The notes: generated by a model from the letters alone, not told the origin. A stretch of DNA of 64,000 nucleotides from Asterella californica (GCA_036924285.1 JAYKYS010000024.1:1426001-1490000); one strand, 5' to 3'. Shown: positions 33,285 to 47,065, numbered from the stretch's first letter. Numbers and translations are program-made.

Positions 33285-34801
33285 AGTGCAAGGGCTTGCT
33301 ACCAAGAATACTCATCTACATCTATCAAGAATATAACATCTTCATCTAATTTATTCTCTAATCTTTCTAGCCAAAACGGATTAGACAATAAATTAGTGGA
33401 AATCCCTCCGGCACTCTAAGTGCACATGGGTGAGGACTGAACATCACAAGGTGGTCTAACACAAGGTCGGAAGATCTGTGATGACCAAAAACCTCAAAAA
33501 GTAGTATCAGATTCTAATCTTTTTTCTAGAGAGAAGCACACATCATGACACCCCTCATGTTCATCTGGGGCTGCAGTTGCGACATTGCATAGCTTTGTTC
33601 TCAACCTTTGGCTTTTTATTGGTGTAGACATTCTTAGAGAAGAAAAAGAACACATTTGCATACTTCGGTTGATTAGAATCCTCTTTTCTTAATTAGAATG
33701 TCCAAGTATAGTTTCTGATGAGGATGTTTTCTTAAGGTGGTTTTTGTGCATTCAAAGGAAGATTTTGGAATACTAATATACTAGTCTGTATTGAAAAACT
33801 TCGACTGACTTAATAGCCTAATGGAGTTTTCTTATGTGGAGTTGGTCGACCCAGTGTCATCCCGGAGAAGTAGTCTCTAGTGTAATCTAACTCTTGTCTG
33901 ATGGGGCTTGGGTTAGTTCACTTTATAAAGGTCTCAAAGCCAAAGAGATTACTGTCAGTCCATCTTACATACTTTTATTCAGATCATACATGTTTGCTGA
34001 TGTGGATGGCACAAAATTCAGTCCATAGAAATCCTTCTTGGACCGATACCACAAAATGACGTAAAACATCAGTCAAATAGTGACGTGAAATATAGAACCA
34101 ACTATAAAAAGAAAAAGAGATCATTCATAGATAAATAGTAGTGAGATTACATAGAAGTGAGAGATTGATCTTGAGGCTCTACAGGTAATACTTTAGTTAT
34201 CTAAAGGATTCTGAAGTACGTGTAAGGAGAGAGAAGAGAGTAATCCTGTCCCTAATTTGGAAAGTATACTTTCTTGCCATGAGATTTTCCTATGAAATCA
34301 AATCAGTCAAGTTGGAAGTATATTTTCCATGAGATCTGAGATTTGCCTATGTTGCCTCATAAACCTACGTTATTATGTTTCTACTCTGTTCAAGTACATG
34401 CTTCACAAAATCAATTTTTCTAGTGAATGCAAAAGAGAATTTTTAGTGAAATCACCTAGAAACACATCACCAGTGGAATTAGTCGGTTCTTTCCTTAATC
34501 TCATATGTGTCAAGCGGTGAAAACAGAATCAATCTGATAAAATCTGCTGTCTTTCTTTACAATCTCTCGTCCATACTTTCAAAACGCCAATCTTCACACG
34601 TCTCTTTCGCATAGATACGATTTGTAAGATCTGAGAATGTGCTTTTCACATTCAGTTACAAAGTTCTTTTATGAATACAGAAAGTATTACGAGAGAAAAC
34701 TAGAAGTTCATTGCGACTTGCCAAATACTGCCAACAGATCCCTTAGAAAACTTTACTTCTGGCTTGTAATTTAACCGTTAACCGCCGTAGACAACATGAT
34801 A

Positions 34802-36091
34802 AAAAATATCGTTGACAGCATGCATGAAAAAAAAACTTGATATTTCACACTGTGTCAGAGTATCACTACGCAAAGTCAACCGAGTCCACGATATTTTGAA
34901 GAACGCAGTTCGGTAATCTCCGATGCAGATATAAATCATTATCATGAATGAAGAAAACACGCGACACAATGAATAGCCAACGGATGGAAAGACCCCATCA
35001 AGCCTTAGAAGGGGAAGAAGGACCCGAAGGGCCATCACAATCATTCTCATGAATGTGATGGTTTTCTCCGTTGTGCCTTGGGATACACGTACCGTAAAGG
35101 CACGGTCGAGTATCTATGCAATCTTAGTTCCGAGTCGTAACTTGGGGACTTCGACTGAATATTTGTCGAATATCTACTATAGTATGTAGTTCACAGTAAA
35201 GTCTTGTTATCGTGGGAATCCGTTTGCCGTGAAGGTTCACAGCCGGGGGATCTCCAGACCACTGTCGAATTTGAAGCTTACAGGGAAATCTTGTTGCGTT
35301 GCATTGCGCTCGTTCAAAAGCCATTTTCGGGGTCCTGCGGTAAACTCTGATATGTTGATTTCAAGGAACGGCACAGTTTCAACTCCATGGTTCTATTCCA
35401 GAAATAACCTGATTTCATAGGAACTAACTTAAAACATAAAGCTCCTCGATAGCTTTCCATACGATCCTCACATGTCTCATGAAGAAAAGCATTTATCAGT
35501 TTCCGGTGCCTTCTTTGTGCTCCCTAATGCTCACTTGCAGAACTCTGCCCGGCAACGCGGGTCACTGCGGGACCAACAGGTCCGAGGATGTGTAGGTCCA
35601 CTCATGGGAAACAACAATCAACATTTGCATTGAACATGACTTTCTTGGATAGACGACAGTCTCGGATTCTGGGAATGGATCAGGGAAACGGTGATAAATG
35701 GCGAGAAGAAGAAGATGGTGAATGAATGACGGAGGACCAAATTGTCATACGAGAAACAAAACCGCAGCATCGCAGTTTTAATTTGAGGGAGTTATGTACC
35801 GTCGTGAAGCGTCCTCGCTGGTTTGATCCGTACTCGCACGTATTTATGTTCCCAAAATGAGTGGTCGCCTACTATTTCTTCATAGAACTACTTTCTGCTG
35901 GTGTGTGATGCGACTATGCCTCGTCCTCGAAATCTCCTTACCAGTTCGTCTGGACAAATTAATCGAGCATTGACGGATAGATAGAGCGAATATTAAGATT
36001 CCCCTCGTTGAGGTTTGTAGGCAACGGATGAACATTTGCGGTAGACAAGAATAAACTCCCCGGCAAAAGGGTGCAAGTCAAGCAGGCAAAC
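34802..36091. other. No gene recognised
   Basis: About 1.3 kb without a convincing gene. A block at about 34971-35040 (CCAACGGATGGAAAGACCCC to GACCCGAAGGGCC) is one more copy of the repeat found at 36609-36700 and, tandemly, at 57480-58040. Short frames on both strands around 35124-35420 lack any domain. Confidence 0.4.
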
Positions 36092-36553
36092 TTATGTGAA
36101 TCTACGCAGATTTGCGGTCAATAGGGAAGTTATGTGAGTGGATACTCGATGATAGCCGTCCGCCACCCATTTACCATTTCTCATTCCAGATGAGAACCCT
36201 TTCCAAGAAGTGGAAGCGTTTGGTTTATATTTCTGAAATGCCTTTCGAGTCTCTGTGACGAAGCATGCCGTAGAATCAAGTTGCCCGTGACGCTGCCTAG
36301 GGGGTTCACTGTCTGTCATCAGCTTTTGCATGAACCTAAATGTTTTGGCGGGCTTGGGGAATGAATATTCATCGATTGTCATTTTCTTATCGTTGAGATA
36401 TGGACTTTCCTTGTTTTCAAGCACTTCGAAGAAAGCCTGGAATCTGACTTTTGATGACGATTTAGCAAGAGCTGCGGCCGTAGCAGCTTCACCGTCTGTA
36501 TGAGGCCTGTACACGGAGCTAGGCCCTACCGGTAGAAGCAGGCTGATTCCCAA
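36092..36553 (-). CDS. Hypothetical protein, possibly an exon or remnant
   Basis: A 153-codon minus-strand frame. The first roughly 40 codons (MGISLLLPV.PSS, then an Ala-rich stretch) are duplicated at 57205-57426 upstream of the second ABCG gene; the rest is unique. The remainder is Lys/Ser-rich with no recognisable domain and no membrane segment. It lies upstream of, and divergent from, the ABCG gene. I do not recognise it, and it may be non-coding. Confidence 0.3.
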   Translation of the reverse strand: MGISLLLPVGPSSVYRPHTDGEAATAAALAKSSSKVRFQAFFEVLENKESPYLNDKKMTIDEYSFPKPAKTFRFMQKLMTDSEPPRQRHGQLDSTACFVTETRKAFQKYKPNASTSWKGFSSGMRNGKWVADGYHRVSTHITSLLTANLRRFT

Positions 36554-37285
36554 GCCTATGAACAGTTGAGGAGAAGCAGTTTGAAGTTACTAGAAGAGAA
36601 ACGCAACGCAATGAATAGCCAACGGATAGAAAGATCCCATCAAGCTTCACAAGGGAAAGAAGGACCCGAAGGGCCAAACAACCAACGCCCCGAAGGGAGG
36701 AAGAACACCCCGTTACCAGTATCTCTAAAGTCCTCTATCGCAAAAATATCACACCCCTGTCAAAACTCCTGCATATAACAGGTGTTACTTAATAACACCC
36801 GGCTATCAGTAGCTCTAATGTCGCCTATAGGTAAAATATCAACATACGTAAGTAAAAACTACTGAATACAACAGGTGCACATGAAATAGTATCGCCTACT
36901 GCAGTTGCTTTCTTGTGGAACGCGACTGCTAAAGCTCTCTGTACAGCAATAGAAATTCTCTGTCCAAAAAACGTTGTTATGGTGATTACTCCGAGAAGTA
37001 TCTTTGATTGGACTGCAAGCGCTTTACCCACTTGTCCTGTTTTATATTACACTTTCTTCACGCAGGTCTCACCTCATAACCCAGGACTGCCACTTACCGT
37101 TATTATTCGTATCTGTTGAGTTAAATATCTCTCAGGTAACAGCCCGCAGGCGAGGAGGTGGAAGCACCTATAAAGAGAAGGAGGCGAGAGCACATTTAGA
37201 CAATTCTTGCCCTAGACCTCACCCTTGATAACTACCTAATGATTCACCTCTCTACATCACTTACAGTAAGCAGGTAGATGCCGAA
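36554..37285. other. ABCG far-upstream block, duplicated
   Basis: Matches 57430-58520 of the second module copy, which has extra tandem units. Contains one unit of the GACCCGAAGGGCC repeat and a conserved stretch near 37120-37280 ending TTACAGTAAGCAGGTAGATGCCGAA. No gene recognised. Confidence 0.55.
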
Positions 37286-38492
37286 ATTCTCTCCTCACAG
37301 ACGAGAGGACCTTGCAAAGAGGACCTTGTTTATACTGGTGGTTCTTCTACGACGCGACAGAGAGGAAGGCGGTGCAGCGCATCTCACCAGGTTTACATCA
37401 ACAAGTTAGGCTCAGGTGCAAACTCTGCCCAAAGGAACCCGCCAACAGAATACCAGTCAGGTGATAAACTACCACTCTTACAGTGTGCCGTGTTTACATA
37501 AATCTTGAGCCAATCAACAAGGTCGGTCCGAATCTCTGCAATCCTTGGATCTTCAAACGGAGTCCAGATTCCACTTAAAGTCGATCTAGTATTCGCACTG
37601 TGTTCAGATGAATGCGAAACACGTTTTGGAAGACCATCCACTAAAGAACACAAGTATGAAACAATTGCTTCCGAGTGATAGTCAGCAGCCGTCGGAGTCC
37701 TCCAAGCATGGACAGTAACAGTGCGACAGACCAGTGGGTAGTGCACGAGGTAGCATCTATTCCCCCAGTCCGTAAACACTTATACTAGGAAAGCATTCAG
37801 TATATTTCTGTTTGCGGTTGCAAACCAACCCACTTCGACTCCACGTTTCGCTTAAGACAATATTCCCACTTAGGGCTGTACGAAGGAACGCGTCCACTAC
37901 TGCACCACCACTTTTGCTCTCTACGATTGTTGCATTGCTGACTGTGGGATTAATCTCGGTTGACCTGCTTCACACGACATAAAACTTTGAAACACGCAAT
38001 AAGTTGAAACTCGAGAACGTTTGCAAACCTATTTACTTCACCGCCAATCAAATTGACAAAGGAAAGCTTGTCTGCGTGGTAGAACAACTCTCAAGTAGAG
38101 GTCCTGACCTCTTGACGCACCTTCAGAGGAAAAGTTCAGGGTCAAGATTCATGAGCAACCGTATTTCTTTGTCCGTCACAAGTGGTTCACTCGAAGGGAT
38201 CAGGGAACCGCTGACACTGTATCAGTACATCGGTTTTGCAGGAGCAGATTTCTAAGGTGCCAAGATAGAACCAAACTACATCTTCAAGCTGTACAAGAAT
38301 AAATTCTCCTGATTGAAGTCTCCGTGCATAAAGCACACAGCTAGCTTCTCCGCGTAAACCCTCTGTAACGACTCTAAACTGACAAAACATTGAAAGTAGA
38401 AACAGACGCAGCTATCTTTCCCCTTGGCGATCGTCCTACGAACGTCCTACCTACCAACAATGAACTACACAAACCAGAACCGAAATCACCAC
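37286..38492. other. 1.2 kb segment present in only one ABCG module copy
   Basis: At the same place in the second copy the sequence jumps from about 58530 to the SINE at 58558, so this segment is missing there. It has moderately long frames: minus 37779-37393 (128 codons, with ADYHSEAIVSYLCSLVDGL) and minus 38390-38187 (67 codons), and plus 38004-38255 (83 codons). These could be exons of an unrecognised minus-strand gene, but no domain is visible and no splice structure is proven. Confidence 0.35.
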
Positions 38493-38829
38493 AGATCACA
38501 CACACCTCTGAGGTAATCTGGTCAGTTGGAAGCAGAGACAGTTTGAGTCGCGGGGGTGGCAGTGTTGGTGGCGGCATCGGTGCAGTTCTCTTGCTTTGGT
38601 AAACTTACTCCGGGCCAACCCTTGCCCATACAGACTTGGCCTGCGGGGACGTTTGCATAAACAGATGATACGTGCTTACCGCATCCCGCCTATGTCGTTT
38701 TGCTGCAAGTGCCACACTTCACAGGGTAACACATCTTCTTAGGAAGTTCTCCTCCGTTCGGCGCTCGAAAGCTGCAAGCCGTTGCGATGTCCTTCGCACT
38801 GCAGAACTGACTTTTCTTACCTTCTCTGT

Positions 38830-39128
38830 AGGGTTGCAGTTTGAACCTTGAAACTCTCCTGCAAGAGGAGGACTTTACAGATCCGAGTGCGATTCTCTCG
38901 ATCGGTCACTTCAGATCAGGAGCGAACGTGTGGTTATGGGAGGGGATCCACAACGACCGTCTCAGTGCGGCTTCACGGTATACAGAAATTCCTCAAGTTT
39001 GGAGAGGAGGCACTTTTCACGGTGCCGAATAAATTCTTGGCCGTAATCTTTCTCTTCATTTCCTCGAAGAGTGGAGAGAGCACCATTGATATAGAGAGTT
39101 TTAGGCTTTCGTAGCCCTGTCGTTCAAG
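38830..39128 (+). other. ABCG 5' leader exon with a conserved upstream frame (copy A)
   Basis: A TCTGTAG acceptor is followed by GGTTGCAGTTTGAACC and a frame from 38841 encoding MNLETLL..EDFTDPSAILS. The same frame is kept at 59026, where the copies differ by a 3 bp indel. It could be an upstream open reading frame in the ABCG leader or a separate short exon. Confidence 0.4.
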
Positions 39129-42100
39129 ATGGCAGATGATATAGAAAGCGGTCCTGGTGGTAATGGGAGGAAGATTCTATCGGAGGTGAGTGACATGACG
39201 ACGTCTAGAGCAGATTCTGGCACAGGACGAAGAGCCAGCCGGAATGCCAATGATCCAACAAATTCGCACCGACGATCACGTAGTTCGAGTCCACCAGTAG
39301 TTGACAGTGCCAGACCTAGTCTTTCTGTTTTCCGGTTCAAGCCACTCGTTACCGCTTACTTTCCTGCTATCGGCACTTCGAGCACCGCCAGAGGAGCTTC
39401 AACCTCCCGACCTTCCAGTCCTTCATCCCCGAGGACAGGGAATCCAAATACACATCAAGTCACTTTCTCCCCTCCCAGCAAAGGAATGCAGTTGCTACTG
39501 GAAGCTGTGAACACCTCCACACCCGAAGTTATTGCCAAGAGGAGACAGTCAGAGATTGCCTCAGTTTCGTCACCTGAGACTAAGAGGAGAAGGCCCACTG
39601 GTGCTCTTGTAGTGCCACGAAGAGAAGGAGATCTTCTCCAGGAGCAGAGGATGGAGGGTCCGTGGTGCTATCTTGGACAAATTTGAGAGTCACATCGAGG
39701 TAATTTTGCTACAAAAGAACGTGTTACTGCAGGGAATCTACGAGGAGGCTTCTCCTGGCTTACTTACCAGTTGCTGGAACACATGCACGTAGAACTCTTC
39801 TACATAGAAAGGGCGCTCTGCCCGAACCGAAAGTGGGAATTCACTTACAGTCACAATGTGACTGGTCTCAATGTATATTTACCCGCCGTACCCTACCGTT
39901 CGTTAAACAGATCCCAGTTGCCTCTTACAACGTTTTAAGAGCGTAATCAATGCCCATCCCAAGAATTGTGAACAATTGATCCCAAGGTAGGATTTTCCAC
40001 ATTTTTTTTCCCTCTTCGTAGAAATGGAACTTGGTGCACAATGTCTTATAGCGGCCAGCTCCTTGTCTGGTTTCTCTTCGCTCCTATCGTCAGATCATTC
40101 TCTAGATATCACGGGACCATTTCCGCCAACAGTAAACCAATCCGTCCGGGAAATTTGCATTCTTTCTCACGGGCAGAACCTCGAGCAGAAGAGAATTTAT
40201 CCTACAGAACAGGCCTGAAAAGCACAAGTGTCCACCGTAATAACATGCTTCCGGTGACACCCCACCAAGTTTACTCAGCATCGAGGTACAATTAATACGG
40301 TCTCCTTAGGCCCATTATAGCTTCCAGCCCTTCATACGCCTGAGGGAGCTGCACAATAGTTGCCAGTTACATGGCTCGGAACAACTAGGCCAACTTTTGC
40401 TAACTTCAGAACGAGCTTCATTTGAGCAGTCAGTGTCTTTGCATTGAACTCATCTCCCTGACAGGGATGGAAAGAAGATTCTTCTCGACAATCTGAACGG
40501 CCAGGTCCATGCTGGTTTTACCGCCATCATGGGGCCGAGCGGATCGGGGAAGTCAAGTTTGCTGAATACATTGGCCTGTAGAATGGACAAGTCTGCCTCC
40601 ATTCCAGGCCAGATCAGGCTGAACGGGAAGGAATATACCAATGCGGACCTGAAGAAAATGTCAGGGTATGTAATGCAAGATGATCTGCTCAATGCTCACT
40701 TGACCGTGGAGGAGACACTTTTATACACTGTCAAGTTAAAGCTGGAGCCGACTTACACCGAAGAACAACTCCAAGAGAGGGTGAACGAAGTTATTAAGCA
40801 GGTAAGGGCTATCACGGGGACTACCGGTTTTCACGAGGCCCGTGCATTGCTATGAAGATCGCTGCTGAAAGGTTGCCAACTTGCAGTAGGTTACACCAAA
40901 TCTTCTTCGCAAGCAGATGTTGATTCTGTTGCTGGTTGCTTTCTTTCTCAACTGGGGACGGAAGTAAACTCATATAGTTGTTGTCGGAGGTCTGAACTAC
41001 TGTGTGTTAATATAGATGGGTCTGGAGCAATGTAAGAAGACGGTGATTGGTAGCGCCTTGACGAGAGGTATCAGTGGGGGTGAAAGAAAACGAGTGTCTG
41101 CGGGCATGGAGCTGCTTACAAGGCCTCAACTCCTGTTCTTGGATGAGCCCACATCAGGTGGATACTTTGGCTTACACCTGCAACTATAACTCAATCGGTA
41201 ACTAATAACTTCATGATAATACATCCTAGGAACCACAACTATTCTCGCCCAAGCTTCGTACTACAGTGTCTGGTGAACAAAGCGCTTAGTGTGACAAAAA
41301 TCTGTTCCTTGCAGGATTGGATAGTGTGACAGCACTGGCTCTTTGCACGTTGCTCCAAACTTGCTGAGGAACGCCAATGCACAGTTGTTTGCACCATCCA
41401 TCAGCCCCAAGCCAAAATCTTTAACCTTTTTCAGTCATTAATCATTCTTAAAGCGGGAAAGGTACTCTCCCTTCCCTTCTCTTGAAGTTCTCGCAGTTGC
41501 TAGTCCATCTATGGATCAGAATAGTCAATGCCCATCTAGGTAAACTTATTATCTTGAACACTGAGATGTCGTGGAAATGTACAGTAAACGTCAGAAAGCA
41601 TTTCATTTCATGTCCGTTAGTTTTTATTACAATAAAATATCAACCATAAACAGTAGCTTCTGGACAAAGAGAGCTGATCTTAAGTGGGAGTCCACGCATC
41701 ATGATCACTGTATTGGCATGTTCGTTAACAAGGTACTTACTTTCGTTAGCACACTCTATTTATACCTGTTTTTGTTCGGTGATCAGCTGATTTATTAAGG
41801 TTCTGCATCAGGCGTACTCAAGTTCTTAGAAGAGTCAGGGTTCCCATGCCCAGAGTTCACGAATCCTGCCGATCACCTACTGGATGTGATATCACCGCCA
41901 GTGCATTACTCCGAAAAGCGCGGCACTATTATGCACGGCACTATTCTCTCTAATGCAGAAAAACTGCGGTCCCACTTTGTTGCCAGTCCGGTATGTATGA
42001 ACCTTACGCCTTCGCTTTCACTTAAAGTGCAATGGATGAGGCTTGACTGAACGGAAAACAAGTATACAAGCCCGAATCATGACAATCACAAGCGTCTACG

Positions 42101-43574
42101 ATTTTAAAGAAAAACCTCTGCATCAAAGTTGAGTTATGTAGGGGCCTACGACCCAGTGCCTCTGATTGAGTTAATAAGATTGATAACAGAAGTCTAGTTT
42201 CAGCATATTGATTCCCGGAGGACATCAGTTTGCTGATAGTGGGGAGGTGCAAATAGGCTTAAAGTGGCCAGACGTCCAAAGCAGTTTGTCCATGTTCGTG
42301 TTCATCCAGAAGTGAACCCAGAGTGGATTACAGTTGAATTAAGAAGCAAGTAAAGACCTTGGAGTCTACACAGGTGGATCTGGACGAAAGGAGCGGAGTA
42401 TCCTCTCCAGCTGACTCGGGAAGGGATGCCATGGCACCGACAGTACATGGTGCTCCTCAATCGTGGCATGAAGGAGCAAGTTCGCAGAAGAAACGTAGTT
42501 ATCACGCAGGTGATTCAGAGTGTAGTAACGGCATTGTTGATTGGTGGGGTGTTCTTTCAAATTGGAGATGGGCAAAAGTCCACAGTACGTCGCCAACCTG
42601 TGCTTTTCTTCTGTGTTATCAACCAAGGTGTTTCTGGCGCTCTGACAGTCATTAACTCCTTTCCAAGCGAGAGGGTCCTTATTTTGAGAGAAAGAGCTGC
42701 CGGCATGTACTACTCTTCGGCAAATTACATGGCTAAGGTGAGCTTCCCTTTTTAGTGATATCTATATACAAGCTTCTTTGAAGGAGAACGAGTATTACGA
42801 TACAGATATTTACTACGTTGATATGTAGGATGCATTTAACTGTATGCTCGAAACGATACGGCTCTGGGCCATAATGATGAAAGGACAAAGAAATGAAGGT
42901 CTTTTAAGTAGGTGATTAATGGTAACTGTTACTCACTAATCAGCTGAGACTGTAGGTAAAATACAAAGAGTAAGGTTTACCTGACACTGGTAGCAAGCAC
43001 ATTGTAGGGTTCTGATCCAGTCGTTGTTTTCCTCCGAGTGTAGATGTCGGCCGAGCTTCCATTTCAGGTGTTGTCTCCGATTGTTTTCTCCTGCGTAGTG
43101 TATTGGATGGTGGGGTTTCAAAACAAGGCCCGCAAGTTTTTCCTTTTCATGTTTTTCATGATCCTTTGTCAACTGGCTGCAACATCCCTAGCGCTCATGA
43201 CTTCTGCGATTTGTCGCACCACGGACCTCTCCGTCACGGTGCTACCAATGTTGCTGGAGATCAACCGTTTGTTTGGGGGGTTCTTCCTGGATCCTGCCAG
43301 GCTTCCCAAATACTTTGTGTGGTTGGATGCTCTCAGCTATGTCAAGTATTGTTACGTTGCCATCTCTCAGAGTGAACTCCACGACCTGAAGCTCACTTGC
43401 AAACCTACTGAGCTGGATTCACGTGGAAGATGTCAAATTGAGACAGGAGCACAGACGATCAAGAAGTTGGGTCTGGACAACATCACAATCGCGGAGTGTG
43501 CTGCTATACTCCTTCTGTACATTATTGCCGCTCGAGTTTTTGCATACCTCGGGATTCGATACATTAAACACTAG
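39129..43574 (+). pseudogene. ABCG half-transporter, copy A, inactivated
   Basis: Seven exons: 39129-39699, 40465-40801, 41016-41157, 41315-41461, 41787-41990, 42229-42737 and 43044-43574. Domains in order: a Ser/Arg-rich cytoplasmic head; an ATP-binding domain with Walker A GPSGSGKS; the signature ISGGE; Walker [11 protein letters not shown]; the H-loop HQP; then a transmembrane domain with the typical LRERAAGMYY segment and a last exon of hydrophobic helices. Comparison with the 59.3 kb copy shows a 2 bp insertion in exon 1 near 39621, a 2 bp deletion in exon 4 near 41355, a TAA at 41796-41798 in exon 5, and two 1 bp insertions in exon 6. The gene would pump a hydrophobic substrate as a dimer, but this copy cannot make the protein. 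It converges on the ROCO gene at 45.3-51.1 kb. Confidence 0.92.
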
Positions 43575-45299
43575 ACGCTTACCAATATTTCCATCTGTAC
43601 TTGTATATAATCGGCCTTCAATCACTTCATCAGGCGAGCAGATCATCAGCATGATTCACTTTCCTTCTCCTACGTGCATGGTTGCTGGATCCTATATTGT
43701 GGGTGGGAAACAATGAAGGTGAGGGTACTAGTAAGAGTTCTTGTCATTCAGAATTCTGGTAGGGCAGAGACTAGACGGAAAATCAGGTCCGAATTTTGTT
43801 AGACTGGCCCAAAAGTTGCACGAAACTAATAACTCAACATCCCTCGTGCCAGATGGCCCCACACCGCTTACCAAAGCAGGCAAGCTACTAAAAGACGGTC
43901 ATGATCGATGAATTCCATCCACAGCAAACTTGTAGTAGAAATACACATAAGGAAGCACGTGTGAGTGAATCGAGGAGCAGACCATCAAGTCCTCTGCAGT
44001 AGGTAATGTGCACACCACTTGCTGTCACGGTATATCTCCACGATTTCAGAGAAGATGGACTTGCTATACTCTGGATTTCAGTCATACGATATGGATTTTT
44101 AACACAACAGCAGAAGTGCTGTGGATACAATATCCACTAGACAGCAAAACACCGGGTAGTTAGTGAGCGTTGTATTCAATCACAGGCTGCAGATATGTAT
44201 TGTACTACAGACGATGGGCTTTTTATCGTATAAGATCGACTGTACTATAGACAGTCGATCTTGTAGATTCGCAAAACCCACAAGATCAAGCATAAACCGG
44301 ATTTAGTCACTGCACGAACGAAGAGTCAAGAGAACCAAGAGCTATGCTACCGTAGTACTCATATTTTTCAAGTGGTACACCATAACTAGTTCTTAAACCA
44401 CTCGGGATGAGGACAAATATCTGCAAAGCCATGCCAATCTAAGCCTGACCAAGAGAGATGATTTCAGGTTATGCAAGTTCCCGGTATCTCAGTAGTTCCT
44501 TCACATGAATACCTACTGTTACAGTAGCTCATTTACTATCTCCAGCTAGCGTATAGATTTCCATACATTCAACCTGTCTTTCAACGCAGAGACTAGCGCT
44601 CATTCGGCAGCGAGTTTCGATAGTGGGAAGAACTGCATGCCACCAAGTTATTAAAGTTGTGCAGACAGACGAGAAAAGTGAAACTTACATCAAAAGAAGA
44701 TGATGTGTAAGGTTCCCTTCTCACCCTGGCAGTTATTCCGTGTTGGACCTCAGCACTGTGGCTGCGCAGTTACGTTCACGCATGAATTTTCCTCGTTTTC
44801 CCTCTGAGCTTTCAGTCTTTCAGAATATTGCAGTTATAGTGCTATACTTTTTCGCTCCGAATGTTCTAATTTGTAAGTGACTGATCAAAATCAGACGCCA
44901 CTGCCACACGGAAACTGACGGACCGGATTTGACATCAGAAGCCTGTCCAAACTTAAGCAAATATGGACTTGTTACAATCGACTTCCTCTCAGACGTGGAA
45001 GATCTTCTAATCTACAATTGCTGATGAGGAGAAAACAATCGCTATATAAGTAACTGAGGATATTAAAATGATCAACAGCAATGACGGGCAATACATCTTG
45101 CAGCTGTTTCACTCTTTGTGCTTCACTCACCTGTGTCTCCATCTGAATCCGGGTAACAGTGTGCGTCGTCATAGATTCATACAATGATAACTTGATTGAA
45201 ACTCAGTACATTCTTGCACTACTCTATTTACAGTATAGCTAAACTTTAACATTCTTGCCGTCTCCTAAACTATGCCCAGCTGCTACAGTCGCTTTCTAA
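43575..45299. other. Spacer between convergent ABCG and ROCO genes
   Basis: Shared 3' flank: the first 800 bp match 7257-8139 and the last 950 bp match 20048-20929. No gene is recognised. A hairpin lies at 44232-44262. Confidence 0.7.
44232..44262. repeat. Perfect 12 bp hairpin in the convergent spacer
   Basis: Stem AAGATCGACTGT (44232-44243) with exact complement at 44251-44262 and a 7 nt loop. The left arm is mutated in the older copy near 7980-8010. Confidence 0.75.
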
Positions 45300-47065
45300 T
45301 CAGTGTTCTAACAAAAGTTTCTTTCTCCCATCTGCAACGCACGACTCACATAGCCAGGCAAATGGATCATCGCTATTTCTGTATCTCACTATATGAAGTT
45401 TAAACCATTTGGCGCAATTATCATCGGTAAGCTTTGGGGCTAAGTAATCTCTCAAACAACACCAACCTTCTTGAGCATACCTGTGGTCTAATGGAACATT
45501 TTCATTCAGTTGCGGTTTCAGTTCTTCAAGGACAATATTTGCAGTAGCCGCAGATACTCCAACGGAATCTCCTGTTGTGAGATCCGAAATTTCGGTAACC
45601 ACGCTGCCTAAACCCGCCGTGACTTGAGCTCCGACTGTGAGAAGGAACCATATCATCTTCAGTGAAAGCTTGGAGAACATTCTTATCGACTTGGAAAATT
45701 TACCATCCTTGTCTAAGCGCAGCTCCAACCCTTCTTGGTTCTCGACAAAATGTGGTCGATGCCTTGCTTCGCACATGAAGTGAAGGCGAACTGCTTCGGC
45801 ACCATACATGACCGCTTGCACCTGCTGCTTCATGCTTACATCCTCAATGGTGAAGTAAGGACGTCGGGGATGCTTATGATTCTCCTTTGACTTCATGAAT
45901 CCAATGATGTTGTCCACCTTGGAAGTCATATCCGCCATAAGCGCATGCATGTTGTCCAGGTTGGGCTTAAAGTTCTTCAATTCATCTCTCACTTCTTGAA
46001 AACCTGTCATCATTCCTGCGCGTAGGCACTGAATGTCTCTCCTTGTCTGTTCGTGGAGATGAAGTACTGCTTGAAGTATTTCCTTGTTTCCAACTGGCGA
46101 ATCGGAATCATACTTCGCCATGAGACCCGCAGCTGACCATGATTTCTCAATCAAAAGTGAAACGTCGTTCGCTGCATCATGCAATCGACTTGAAACTTTA
46201 AGTAGTTCTCGTAGGTCTTTCGCGAGATCGTCGTGGTTCTTCTGGACCACCATAAGAACGTCGCTAACATCCTCCGATGACAGGAGTGTTTTTGCTTGTT
46301 CACCTTCGGAAGGCAAACTGAATTGTGCGTCGGCAGAGCTGGTCTTGATTTCTGGCCATGTATACTTATAGCCAACAAGAATTCATCATTGACATTGCCA
46401 CTTCGAGCTCGATCTTCTACCTCAGCCTGAAAGGATCTTTTCAGATCCTGTATCAACACAGCCTGCTTTTCTCTGAACACACGAGGTGTCAATCGTTTCA
46501 CACACTTCGTTCGAAGTAATGCAACAACAAGTTGCACACCAGGACACCCCTTATCGGAAGCGCAAAATTCGATCAGACTCTTGACGACGTGCTTGTAAAC
46601 ATAGTCCATAGCCCAGTCTCGAGGCACGTGATCCGAGAATTTTACCATGACATCGATATGGTTCTGTGCAGATTCATCAATCTCCACAAATATCAAGTAA
46701 TCACTCATTCGAATCTCCACGTGATAACGCGAAACTATGAAGTTGCTGTTAAGTACTCCCAGAACTTCCATCTGCTTCCGAAGGTGTATCTAAATTCCAA
46801 GAAGAAAAAGAAGTAAACATAAGTCCATATATTGTTACCATTAAGCAAGTTTGAATTTGAAAATGAGATGTAACAAGATTCATGATTTCCTGTCCTCAAC
46901 AGGAGTGCGATGAAATGATCAAATGATGATTCAAGTTACATAGCGACACTATTAACTTTATGTATATGTAACCTTCCACGATGTATAGGTAACATATATT
47001 ACTATACAAGAGTAAAAGTAATTAAAACAAGAAAACAACTCAAAAGTATTGTTGTTGAACCTTAC

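Larger units (their letters stand above)
32166..34801 (-). repeat. Right arm of the 2.65 kb inverted repeat
   Basis: Reverse complement of 2248-4942. Its left end abuts the ROCO fragment and its right end stops near the CAACATGATAAA word. A plus-strand frame at 32913-33158 is the counterpart of the minus-strand frame at 3893-4156. Part of the arm is also found at 17711-18130. Confidence 0.75.

Noticed and set aside
36609..36640. GATAGAAAGATCCCATCAAG resembles the conserved 23S rRNA segment near GAAAGACCC.ATGAAGCTT.
   Set aside because: Only about 19 of 23 positions agree, the repeated units vary, and no neighbouring 23S sequence follows. Chance or an unrelated repeat is more likely.
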